64,000 nucleotides of DNA from Arcuatula senhousia (lineage: Eukaryota > Mollusca > Bivalvia > Mytilida > Mytilidae), in assembly GCA_963971305.1 (NCBI GenBank), contig OZ020308.1, positions 17,517,092-17,581,091 of the forward strand. The letters are read 5' to 3'. Positions 1-10,619 of the stretch are shown here, piece by piece (the first letter of the stretch is position 1; each line of letters opens with the position of its first letter). The position numbers were made by a program, and so were the translations under genes. Under the pieces are notes generated by a model. That model was not told where the DNA came from and did not search any database. It saw nothing but the letters and a program-made list of their open reading frames with translations.

Positions 1-241
1 AAAACAAACAAACAAAACAAAACAAAAAAAAATGAAAATGTAAATACCCAAATCAAAACCCCTATAGTACTGCCGGCACATTTGAAAGCTGATCTCATTT
101 GCATTTTGTTACAATGATATCTAAACAGGAAAAATTTATGTACTTGGAAAGTAATTTTGCAGATTTCTGTGTATCCACGATTAAGAAGTGAGTTGTAAAT
201 ATTTACTTTGGTCGCAGGTTGTGGAAAGTATAGTAGTACTC

Positions 242-1654
242 CTAAAATAATGCCATCCAGGGGTTCCAGTAATTTAAGAATTTTTGTGGAGGATTATTCT
301 TTTGAAATATTGTTTTCTCAAAGTTAAGATTCTCTTTCAAATAACTTCTAAGTGCTATTAAATTAACTTGATCTTCATTCAGTTTACATCGGTAGATGTA
401 AAACTTTGCCAGTATTATTATTAGGTTCCGAATATAGTTTTTATCGTTTTTATCTAAAATGCCGAATAAAACTATTTCTAAATTAAGTGGGAGTTCAATT
501 TCTGTTTCCCTATATATCCACCGGTTTAACTCATCCCATACCTCAGAAATCTTGGGACAAGTCCAGAATAGGTGTTCAATAGATTCAGATTCTTCCTTAC
601 AGAAAACGCAATCTGGATTTTGTCGCATATTCATCTTATGAAGTAATTCGTTTGTACCTAAAACTCTATGAATAATTCGGTATTGAAACCATTGTAATTT
701 GGAACTTTTGGTGAAAGAAAATGTCATGGAGTTAATTTTTGCCCATTTATGTGTTTTATTCAAAGAGGTGTCCCATTTCTCTTCATGTTTATTGGTTTCT
801 ATTTTATTTATCAATACTTCGTACATATCTTTGGAGCCTTTTTGAGATTTTAAAAATATACTTATTCTATTTGGTAGTATTGGTCCCTTTATTTTTTGCA
901 AGGAATGTTCCTGTATCTTCTTTTTTCTAAACAAATTTCTAATGGCAGATATTATACCTTGGTATGTGAGGAAGTTTGTGTTGACATTATATATCTCGCA
1001 AAATTGTTGAAAGGACATAAGTTTTCCATCGTTCGTAAGTAAGTCATTTATCGTCCAAATTCCGTCTTTTGTCCAATTCTTGTAGAATATTTTGCGATTG
1101 TCAATCTTAATTCGATCGTTGTTCCAAATAGTATCGTTTGTTATGTTACTGGTGTTATTACGTTTGTTTTCTAATTCATTCCAGGCATTTATAATCTCAC
1201 TCCAAAATGGGTTTGTTGCTCTTTTAATATTACCAGTGTATATAAAATAATTTGGTTCTACATCCACTTGGGAGAAGAATAATTTAACTAGCTTAGAGTC
1301 ATTTTTCAATAATCTACGGATCCATGTTAATTTTAGGCCTTTAATATATGCTTCAATATTGATCATTTTTAGCCCACCTAATGTATAGGTTTGACATAAA
1401 GTATCTCTCTTAATTTTGTCTGGTTTTCCTTCCCATATATATGCATATAATATGTTTGTAAGTTTTTTAGTAAAGTTTTCGCTTGGTCCGGGAATTGCTA
1501 AGAAAAGATGATTTAATTTGGAAATCAGTAAGGATTTTATAATTGTGATTTTACCTATAGGAGAAAGGATTTGCTTTGACCATTTTTTGAGAGTATTGTC
1601 TATATCTTTTAATTTTTGTTCGTAATTTAGCCGTTCTAATTCGGACAAATCCAC
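242..1654 (-). pseudogene. LINE ORF2 C-terminal region
   Basis: In-frame continuation of the RT piece after TAG. It starts with the RT thumb-like section (KKWSKQILSPIGKITIIKSLL, GLKMINIEAYIKGLKLTWIRR) and ends in a Cys/His cluster, CVFCKEESESIEHLFWTC, typical of the zinc-binding C-terminus of LINE ORF2 proteins. No ATG marks its start; the frame simply resumes after the stop. The stop codon at 242-244 closes the ORF. Bases 1-241 hold no recognisable gene and would be the element's 3' untranslated part. Confidence 0.85.
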
Positions 1655-3391
1655 CTAGAAATGTATACCTAATAATGTGAATTTACTGGAACCCCATTCC
1701 AGGCCATGCTTTATACACATAGTATCAGTGCTATATCTTTTTTTTCCTATCCAAATTACTTTGGTCTTTTCAAGATTAACCTTAAGTCCTGATAAATCTG
1801 CAAATTTGCTGAGAGTACGGAGAGATGCATCTAATGAAACAGGAGAGCCATCTAATATTAAGGAGGTGTCATCTGCATATTGGGATATCAAATATTCTGT
1901 GTCATCAACAGTGATACCCTTAATTTCTCTATTGTTACGTATCATTATACCAAGTATTTCTGCGCATAAAAGGAATACATAAGGTGAAAGAGGATCCCCC
2001 TGTCTACACCCTCTTTGAATCTCAAAGAAATCTGATAAATGACAGTTTTGAGTAATCGCGGATTTTATATTTTTGTAGAATGTTATAACCCAGCGTTTGA
2101 TCGAATCGCCAAAATTGAAGAATGATAATACTTGATTTATAAATGTCCAGGATATAGAATCAAATGCTTTTTCAAAGTCAATGAGGAGGAGAATGCCTGG
2201 TATATCCCTCTCTTCTGTAAGATGAAGGATATCATATATCAAACGTGTATTTTCCCCGATAAACCTGCCAGGAATGAATCCAGTTTGATCAGAATTGATT
2301 AAAGTAGATAAAACGGATTTAATTCTTTCTGCTATACAACTGGAGCCTAGTTTATAGACTGTGTTTAAAAGACTTATGGGACGCCAGTTTTTCATAAAGT
2401 GTCTGGGTTTGTCACCTTTTGGAAGGCAAGTTATAATACCTACTTTTTGTGTAACAGACATTTCACCGATTGAATATCCATAGTTCAAAGAGCGTAATAC
2501 AAAGAATCCAATATCTTTCCAAAAAAATTTAAAGAATTCAGATGTATATCCATCAGACCCTGGACTTTTACCATTCTTTTGTCTCTTTAAGCTAGCGGTT
2601 AGTTCCTCATATGAAATTTCACCTTCCAAAGATTTTTTTGTGAAATTTGTCAATTTTGGAATATTCTGATAAGTAATCTCTTCGTTTAGGTTATTATTTA
2701 CTAATGTTTCATTTTTTGTATAGAGTTTTTGATAAAAAGACTTGGCTTCATCTAGTATTTGAGATTGTTTTTCAAGTATTCCTTTCTCAGTAACTAGTTT
2801 TGGAATCGTTTTGTTAACAAAATTTTTTGTTTCTAAATTCAAAAAATAATTAGTTGGTTTTTCCCCTTCTTCAATATGTTGGACTCTTGATCTAATGTAA
2901 TTCCCCCTTGTTTTATATTGCCTCAATATTCTCAGTTCAGTTTTTTTGGTTTCTATTTCATTCATTTGATACATATTTTCTAAATTTTCTTCTAATTTGT
3001 AAATTTCTTCTGTTAACTTTTTCTCTCTCGCAGTTCTCTCTTTCTTTTTGAATGATGAGTATGCGATTGTTTTCCCCCTTATTTCCATTAGTAAGGTTTC
3101 TAAAAATAGCTGTTCATTAATAGTGAGCTGTACCAGTGAAGGATCTAGAGTTTTAATGTAATCTCTGTCATACACAAGAGATCCATATTGTTCTTTACAT
3201 TTTATTATTACTTCTTTAACAATTTTCACATAGTCAGCATCATATAGCAAAGAGTTGTTAAATTTCCAAAGACCCTTGCCAATTGTAAAATCATTCAATT
3301 TTAGCTCTAAAACTATTGGAGAATGATCTGACCTGTAACTATTTAGAACCAGAACATCATGTACATATTGATCAAGACTTTGAGAGACCAA
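1655..3391 (-). pseudogene. LINE reverse transcriptase (ORF2 middle)
   Basis: Begins with the tail of the endonuclease (SDHSPIVLE). A basic helical linker follows, then the RT domain: GKSPGSDGYTSEFFK, NWRPISLLNT, DQTGFIPGRF, DFEKAFDSISW (first catalytic Asp), QGCRQGDPLSPYVF, and YADD within QYADDTSLIL (catalytic Asp pair). All expected RT blocks are present, so the active site looks intact. The frame ends at a TAG and continues without shift in the next piece, so this is a single nonsense change. The upstream part is linked through a one-base homopolymer indel. The product copies LINE RNA at a nicked target. Confidence 0.9.
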
Positions 3392-4014
3392 AAAAAATCT
3401 AATCTAGCTTGCTTGAGAGGATTACTTTTGCGCCAAGTATAAAGTTTTCTGTCTGGGTATAATTGTCTAAATGGGTCTACTAGATTGTTAATTTCCATCA
3501 CTTCTAACAATTTTTCTTTAGCTTTTGGATTGTTAATATTTTTGTAATTGAAAGTATCTAACTGTTGGTTCTGAACTAAGTTGTAATCTCCTACTATGAA
3601 TACCAACTGATTATCAAAATTTTGTATAATTTCACTTACTTTAGTATAAAATTGTGGACTATCTACATTTGGGCCATATATGTTCATTAATGTTATTATT
3701 TTCCCTTCTATTTTAACTTCTAAACAGAGCATATTACCGTTATCATCTTTGTATACCTTAATTATTTTAAATTCAATATCTTTACTAAACAAAACAGCTA
3801 CTCCCCTTTGATTTGATGTAAAAGAACTAAAGACACATTCTCCTCCCCATTCATTTCTAATTTTGGATTCATCTTGTGGATTGAAATGTGTATCTTGTAA
3901 GCAATATATACTGAATTTTTTGGATTTAAGGTAGTCGAAAACATCTCTCCTTTTCTCATGCGAATTAAGACCCTGACAATTGCATGAGACTATTTTTAAA
4001 GTATTATTACTCAT
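3343..4014 (-). pseudogene. LINE endonuclease domain (ORF2 N-terminus)
   Basis: Exonuclease-endonuclease-phosphatase fold of a LINE, which nicks the target DNA to prime reverse transcription. Visible motifs in order: SCNCQGLN near the start, LQDTHF (catalytic-Glu region, here Asp), MNIYGPN, VGDYNLV (the GDFN block), and RLDFF close to the break. The expected SDHSPI block is found in the next frame, at the start of the RT piece, so the two pieces were one protein. The last residues after RLDFF are out-of-frame translation. The start is the first ATG of the frame. Confidence 0.85.
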
Positions 4015-4612
4015 TTTGCATATGAAATAAACAAACTATTACTTTATTCCTATAGTGGTATTCTACCCTAGTGTCCCATACAACTGCAGAGTCATTTATA
4101 CCATTTTTTAGAATCATTATATAGTCATTATGTTCAAAGCAGTTTTCATATATCAAAGCATTGTTATGTCCCAGCAGTACAAGGTATAAAATAATAACAA
4201 AAAATAAAAGACAATAAACATAAAATAACGAAAATAACAATATCATCAATGCATAATTCATTCCTGTTCCCAGATCTTAATTTAAAATCAAATTTTGGAT
4301 TATTTCCCAAGGCTAATTCTATTCACCCGATTCTAGAACTTATATATGAGTGCTAAAAGAGAGATAACTCAATTTTCTTTAAATTTCCAAAGAGATTTAA
4401 AATTTAGCGTAGGTAAAGTTTTGGTCGTATTTGGCTTTGTCAATTTGTTCATTGAACAGAAATGAATTTTTACTAGGCCAATAATAAAAGCACCTCTGAA
4501 ATGTTATGAGAAATTACATGAAGTATCATATAATTGTAATAGCTAATATGCCAAAATTATATTTATGAACTGAATCTTAATGAAACATTGAGCAGTTTTA
4601 TTATTGTTTAAA
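4015..4612. other. Spacer without recognised gene
   Basis: AT-rich stretch between the LINE ORF2 start codon and the NADAR exon. A short open frame of 84 residues on the minus strand (4007-4261) is hydrophobic at its start and has no family resemblance. It is probably chance, or part of the LINE 5' region. Confidence 0.4.
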
Positions 4613-5083
4613 TTATTCATTTTTTCCCAATAATTGATATCTGACTTCCATAAGAGTAAAGCCCAACAGGTTTTTCCCCCTCCATGTTCCAATATTCCAC
4701 GCCTCCTCACTGTTCTCATGTAGACCTATTCCCCACATACAATCATAGGGGCTTGCTTCAACTAATATCTTTGGAAATGTTTGCAATAGTTGTTCCCTTA
4801 ATATTGGATTCTGTTCAAATTTTGCAATGTTTCCTCTTTTTACTATTTTTAGAGCTTCTCTTTCCCATATTTGTGTGTTGAAGCCTTTAACTAATTTACC
4901 TAGCATTTTCTGGTTTAATGGTTTAGCCTCTGCCATTATGTATGATGCAATTTTCATATCATTAAATCTAACTGCCTTTTGAAACATCATGTATTGCTCT
5001 GCACAGTTATATATTTTTCCGTCTATCTCAAAATTACATGGATGAAACTGACTAAATGGTGAATCTTTCTTAAAGAAAAACAC
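4613..5083 (-). CDS. NADAR (YbiA-like) domain protein, last exon or frameshifted copy
   Basis: A complete NADAR fold of about 155 residues. Key landmarks are DSPFSQFHPCNFEIDG, then YNCAEQYMMFQKA, WEREALKIVKRGN, KFEQNP, LREQLLQTFPKILVEASPYD, MWGIG, and WRGKNLLGFTLMEVR near the end. The family's conserved acidic and aromatic residues (E of AEQYM, W of MWGIG, N of KNLLG) are present. Family members act as N-glycosidases on riboflavin-pathway intermediates or remove ADP-ribose from guanine bases. Which applies here cannot be read from sequence. The frame has no ATG: it begins with GTG and is open back to a TAG at 5150-5152. Either a splice acceptor (TTTCAG just before about 5135) feeds this exon, or a one-base shift near 5095-5100 joins it to the upstream frame. 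Confidence 0.75.
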   Translation of the reverse strand: MFFFKKDSPFSQFHPCNFEIDGKIYNCAEQYMMFQKAVRFNDMKIASYIMAEAKPLNQKMLGKLVKGFNTQIWEREALKIVKRGNIAKFEQNPILREQLLQTFPKILVEASPYDCMWGIGLHENSEEAWNIGTWRGKNLLGFTLMEVRYQLLGKNE

Positions 5084-5093
5084 GAAGTTACCC

Positions 5094-5258
5094 TTATTTG
5101 TAGTTGTGAAATCTAGTGTCTCTGAAATATGATGTAATGCTGTTTTTTGCTAGCTCATTTTCTTTTAAGAACTTTTGCAGGCTGGAATCATCTTTAGTCT
5201 CTTGTTTCTGACTGCTTTTCTTAAATAGAATTTGAATAAATGAATACAAATCATATGG
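5094..5258 (-). pseudogene. Possible 5' coding part of the NADAR gene in another frame
   Basis: On the minus strand, immediately upstream of the NADAR frame and in a different phase, an open frame reads YDLYSFIQILFKKSS, then DDSSLQKFLKENELAKNS and SYFRDTRFHNYK before TAA. Its charged helical composition looks protein-like, unlike the surrounding AT-rich DNA. A one-base change near 5095-5100 would connect it to the NADAR domain. That suggests a frameshifted gene copy or a sequencing indel. No ATG was found for it, so an earlier exon would be needed. This is inference. Confidence 0.35.
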
Positions 5259-5299
5259 TTTTTATAGGCTTATAGCAAAGGTGTCGGAAACAAAAAATT

Positions 5300-6660
5300 A
5301 TGTGTATCCAGGCTTCAATTAACAGAGACCAAGAGACATACATGCACATGTCTTTATTTTACATATTCCGATTGGTGTGTACATACGTGGGAAAATATAT
5401 GAGGAAGACATGTACCTGCATAATGGTCTAATGATAAGTCAGTGAAAAGGCATGGAACATTGTAAAACATGTGTAGGCTTTCTATATATAACTTGTATTA
5501 TAAATTTTCAGTGTGATTATTAAAATTATTGCTGGTATATTATTCTACAGCACCGAAGCAGACATTTCATAACTAACCATCCTTACTACATGCCGTACCA
5601 GTACCGCTAGATGATGGGGCTATAATAAAAATATAATCGAAACTTTCTGTATACTCTGTAATGGGATGTCTTATAATTCATAAATTGGATGTATACACAT
5701 ATAATAATAGACTTCAAAGGTTTTCAAATAGATGCCATTTAAGACCCCTAATTTCTCAGAGCTTTAAGGCTTCAATATTGACAATGTCTGTCTCGGAACC
5801 ATATTTTATTGTATGCAAGCTGCTAATATATTTTGTAACTACTCATAATTAATAAAAATGCAAGTCAGACAAAAATGATATATAACAGACATATAGCCCC
5901 GACTCTCATCCATGTTTTTTTGCATTAACATTTTTTTTTTAATACATGTATATATATTTCAGAACAAATTTTAGGATGATGTTAGGAATGCAAGAACAAA
6001 TAAAAAAAACCTAATATTCTGGTATAATCCACAAATGTGGTGTTTTTGACTCAATGAACACATATGAACCATTTAATTTTGTTACAAATAGAGAAAAAAA
6101 GGAAGTGAAAATATGAATCCTTTTTTTCGCAATTCAAACTTTTATACACAAAAATCAAAAAAAATTTGACCCTTTTCTAAAAATAGAAAAAATGACGTAA
6201 AAAATTTCTTTTAAGTCTTTATTTTCTAACATTTAACCACATTTTGTAATTAATGTTTGCAGACTCAAACTTTTAGATTTTGGGTAGTGACCTTTGACCT
6301 TATTTTTTTCATGTTCTGACCAGATTTCAAATGGCAAACATCGATATTATTAAAGCTGAAATATTAAACTATCAATATAGTTAAAAATATCCCATGAGGT
6401 TTTGGGGTAATTTAAATTTTGTTCAAGACCCTTTCCGCCGCTCGCCTATTAAACATTGTGCAATGAGTTTGTGAGCGGCATAAGTAATAGTTATTGCATG
6501 AGGACGCGGTGTGTCAGTAAAAGATCACCCATTACAAACATTAGAATACATTTTGTGCATTTAGAATCAAATAGAAAACATTTTAATAATATATATTATA
6601 GAGTATCCTTATTGGGCCCCTTCAATATTCTTTATGTACAATTTTTTAGCGTAGATTTTC
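5300..6660. other. AT-rich intergenic stretch, no gene seen
   Basis: No open frame here resembles a protein family. A small stem-loop lies at about 6437-6478 (GCCGCTC pairing with GAGCGGC). The rest is low-complexity AT-rich DNA. Confidence 0.4.
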
Positions 6661-6665
6661 CATCG

Positions 6666-6735
6666 GTTTCGTGGTCTAGTGGATACGAAGATAGTCTTGA
6701 AACAGTGAAATCCGATGTTCAAACCCCGGTGGAAA
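6666..6735 (+). repeat. tRNA-like Pol III head (tRNA pseudogene or SINE 5' end)
   Basis: An A-box match (TGGTCTAGTGG, 6672-6682) is followed at tRNA-like distance by a B-box match (GTTCAAACC, 6717-6725). GTTTC at the start can pair with GAAAC at the end as an acceptor stem. The T-stem does not pair well, so this is not a functional tRNA. A tRNA-derived SINE head or decayed tRNA gene fits better. Confidence 0.5.
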
Positions 6736-6779
6736 CTATGTTATTTTTCAATCTTCAAAAAAACTTTGTTGTTGATTTA

Positions 6780-8160
6780 TAATTTTCCTATGTTAAACTT
6801 TGTGAACATTTCTCAAAAAACGTGTTTGAAAAACAAAAGAAAAGGAACAATAGAGTTAAAAAAGTAGAACAGGGTATTCCGAGGGATGATCCGCCTCAGA
6901 TCACCCCTGTTAGAACAAAGGAGCTGGGATGTAATATTGGGGAAAAGACGACAGGGATTCCATTCAGATAGATCTATCATGTATAGAATAATACTTTTCG
7001 GAAAAGAAACGAAATCTGGTTGCACACTTTTACAAGTTTTAAGTTTGTCTGAAAGGTCTTTGAGTTTTTTTTTCAGTTTTCAGCCATATAAGATCACTAT
7101 ATATTTTAAGCCAAGATAATGCATAATAAACTCCTACAAAAACAAAACGCACAGACACAAGTTAAAACACACCTCACCCATTACTTTTGCAAAATTGAAA
7201 AGAGATAATGGGTGTATTTTTTTTATTTTATTTTATCAGAGCGATCGGACAAGAGCTTCAAATGGACAGGAGCTAGGACAACACTACAGGGAAGAAAGAA
7301 GCCCTAAAGAAGAACGTCAAATAAATAGGTAGTCCATAATTCAACGAATGAAAACAGCAGGACAGACGCGGTAAAGCGCAATTCATGATGTCACAATATG
7401 AAAAGGAAAATTACAAAACAAAGAGTTCTGAATGATTTCCTGTCAAATCTGTAAAGCAAATTAACGACAGAAAACCCCGAGAGAAAGTTAAGTTTATCCC
7501 TCTTTTGCAAATACAGACCAAAGGTCGTCACATCATTTAAAAAACAGGAGATTTGTCTATGTTTTTTGTATTACGAATACGAATACGAAAACTTTATTTC
7601 AATTCGGCACATATATATAACAATAAACACAAGCTCTGATGAGCTTTTTACCGAATATAGACAAACATAAAAATTTCATGCATGCAGACAATACAATGAC
7701 ATCACAAATACAGTAAAAATAAATAATGTTAACTAGGAAAAACTGTTTTAGTGCACTAAAACGGTATTGATCACCAAAATTTGACATTAAAAGTTAAAAC
7801 AATATATCAATGACATATATCAAATAGCTAATCCAAACTTCGTCAAAAACTAACAATTCGGATCCATTCTCAGTGATACCAGTAATTGCATAATCTGTAT
7901 GGAAAAGGCAGGAATCTTATGACGGGGACACGACGGCAATGTGCATCCAAGAAGCAACACATAAAACATATTAAAAAAGAAGTTGAAACGTCTAGACAAC
8001 ACATGGAAATGGTTGAGAAACAATACAGACAGATCAAAATGTGGGGAAAAACACATAATTGTACACATAAATTTTGCTGAAATGGATGAAGTAAAGTCCG
8101 CCTCCGTGAATACAAATATAATATAGCTACACCCTTTTTTCTTTACTACATAGATAACGT
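6780..8160. other. Intergenic, no gene seen
   Basis: Short open frames only, none with a recognisable family. AT-rich with several homopolymer runs. Confidence 0.35.
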
Positions 8161-9050
8161 TGGTGAATCCACACTAGGTAAACGCTGTCCACGAGAGAAA
8201 TGATATTTCGCGTTTTTTCTGTACTGATATTTCATGTTGTCTTGTTTACTGGCAAGGATGGCTCATTAAACATGTTATTTCCGTGAGTTTTTACCTTTTT
8301 AATACTGCTTGTTGTAAGAATTTAAATCATTGAATATGTATCTTGGACAAATTTGGTTAATCTTTAAAAACATCCGCATAAAACAAAAGAAAAATAACCA
8401 AAAAAGCATAATTACTAGAAAAAAACAGTGGAAACACAGCTAAAACATATGAAAAATATACGGTTTGAAAGAAAAGCTAGTGCAAATGCTTTTTGATAAA
8501 ATCTTTTGTCAGTATAATTCATAAAATTAGTAATTTAATAGATTATTAACTGAAATTCAGCAATCTTAAAAATATTGACTGTACTGTTATTCTGTGTTCA
8601 TGAAATCATTCTGTACTGTTACTTCGTGTATTAATCTATCAACACTGTACTGTTATTTCGGGTATTAAAATATTTTTAGAAGTAGAATACAGATCCCTCC
8701 TAGAAAATCAAGAGTTATGTTAAATCCAAATTCAAAGTAATAGGTAATTAATCTAAAAGTATCGAAAACTATTACATTTGCATTAAAATAGTTCACCTGA
8801 AAATGTTAGGAAGTCAGCCACAAATAAAGCCATAATTATTGTTTAACTATGTAATAAATAGTATAACTAACTTAAGATATATTCAACCCTTTACAATTCA
8901 CTCAAGGCATGCGCTAAGCGCACTCGTGAGTTATTGGAATGTTTGGTCACTCGTTCAATATTACCTCACTTTAGGAATCATTAGTTAGTTACACCATGTA
9001 GATATGATATAGCATATATATCATATCTCCACGGTTATACTTTAAATACA

Positions 9051-9202
9051 GGTTTCACAACTACAAGTGATGAGATACAGATTTCTATTACATCGAGTTA
9101 GATATTTGTCAAGTTAGGAAACGAGCATTTGCGAGTTTCCTTTGACAAATATCTAAAGAGTGTGATAAAAATTCGTATCTCATCACTTGTAGTTGTGAAA
9201 CC
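9051..9202. repeat. 152-bp near-perfect palindrome
   Basis: The first 28 bases (9051-9078) are the exact reverse complement of the last 28 (9175-9202). A second inner pair (AGATATTTGTC with GACAAATATCT) closes most of the rest, leaving a loop around 9124-9134. It lies in the middle of the 8.2-10.6 kb TIR element and may be a small foldback insertion or the element's own core. Confidence 0.8.
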
Positions 9203-9822
9203 TTTTTTCTCTATCTGTCTAACGTGAAAGTATAGGCCCAAATTACTTATTTAATTAAAATTCATAGAAAAATAAACCTATATAAACCTATATGTATATC
9301 GTTTAGCAAACATGTGAAAAAAGTAGTCAAATAAAAAAGTACCACCTTTTTATAATCAATTTTAATCAAAAGTTGACATTTCATTATTCAGTTCAAAGTT
9401 CAGATTTGTGAGCACAAATTGAAATCCTGTAAATATTCACTTTTGGTTAAAAGCTTAATAGTAGTGTGTTTTGGAGACCAGGTGGTATTATGTATTATTT
9501 TTTAAATATATATTTTCACTAAAGGCATATGTGCTAGGGACCTATGTGCTACATCTCGAGTTGAACTCTCGCATTTGCATATGCAGATTTCATACGTGCA
9601 ACATTAAATTCCCCATAGAACAATGGTGAAGTACATGTAGGTAGATCAAGAAATATTCATTCTTAGGGGGACAACAATTTGTAACTTATGAATGAATGGG
9701 GTTTGACATGAATTTCATTTTGTTTGTTTATGTACGTGAACGTATAGTATTATGCATGGAATGGGGTTGAGAAATAAATACATAGAATAACATAATATTC
9801 TTTCGATTTTCCACGCAGTTTT

Positions 9823-9840
9823 TTTTTTGGGGGGGGGGTA
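9823..9840. repeat. T-run/G-run homopolymer pair
   Basis: A run of T directly followed by a run of G, inside the 8.2-10.6 kb element. It is a likely site of length variation and sequencing error. Confidence 0.7.
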
Positions 9841-10619
9841 TAAATAAGATTGCAATGTTGTTTAATTAAAAAAAGTATCTATTTAAAAAAAATAATAACT
9901 GTTAGAATAGTTACTTGCTTATCTGGCTGTTATATGATTGTATTGTGTAACAAGGTGCTGCACCAAGTCGTGCTATGGATACTCCAACTCGACCATTCGG
10001 TAAACGGGAGGTAGTATATATTACTAGTTCCATTGCCCTGCATGGGTATATGACAGTAAGTCAATCTTGCAATTTGACGTCTGTTTTTTTTTATATACGA
10101 ATGAAATTTTCAAGAACACAGAATATCAGTACAGTTTAACAGAAATAACAGTACAGTAAGATTTTGACAGCCAAATTGGAACAGGAAATAACAGTACAGA
10201 AGGTTCTCTGTTACGAGCATTTTCTGCGATTTATAATAAGGAAGAAGGGGTGTTAATGCATTTTGGGTAAATAGTAATCTTGTTTTGAAGTGTTTTGAAT
10301 CACCGTTCATTTACAATATTAGAAAAATAGGTAAATGATCGTATTTTTTTTAAACCATACATCTGCTAAAAAAATACAAATATTGTTGATAAAGTACCAA
10401 ATAATTTCATTAAAACTGAAAGGAGATTGGAAATGTATATTTTAAAAAGACATTGGGTCAGTATATACAATTCCATGCTTCAAATAGTAAAAATAAACAC
10501 CGATTTTAATCCTGGTGTCCAATGTCAACAACAACCCGAAATATCCGTACAGTGAAAACGCGAAATATCTTTGCTCTCGCGGACAGCGTTTACCTAGTGT
10601 GGAATCGGGCCATAAATCG

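Larger units (their letters stand above)
242..4014 (-). mobile_element. L1/Tx1-like LINE, ORF2 region, degenerate
   Basis: Three adjacent minus-strand reading frames together make one non-LTR retrotransposon ORF2: apurinic-type endonuclease, reverse transcriptase, then a C-terminal Cys/His region. The protein is broken twice. One base is missing from an A8 run (plus strand, about 3390-3397) between endonuclease and RT, and an in-frame TAG lies at 1655-1657. No ORF1 was recognised upstream, and no poly(A) tail is visible downstream of the stop. The RT style (GRFIGENTR, LLLIDFEKAFDSISW, QGDPLSPYVF) is that of the L1/Tx1 group. The low number of breaks suggests a fairly young copy, or assembly indels. 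Confidence 0.9.
8166..10605. mobile_element. Non-autonomous TIR DNA element with subterminal motif arrays
   Basis: About 75-90 bp at each end form an imperfect inverted repeat sharing CCACACTAGGTAAACGCTGT (left 8169-8188; right, reversed, about 10583-10602). A motif close to CTGTACTGTTATTTC occurs four times in the left part (about 8219, 8578, 8610, 8644), reading inward. It occurs four times in the right part in reverse (about 10118, 10141, 10184, 10537). No transposase frame lies inside, so it would depend on an enzyme from elsewhere. Exact ends and a target duplication could not be fixed by eye. Confidence 0.65.

Noticed and set aside
4007..4261. 84-residue hydrophobic ORF
   Set aside because: No family resemblance, AT-rich composition; it overlaps the LINE start codon.
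6666..6735. Functional tRNA gene
   Set aside because: The T-stem does not pair, and the anticodon arm is not convincing.
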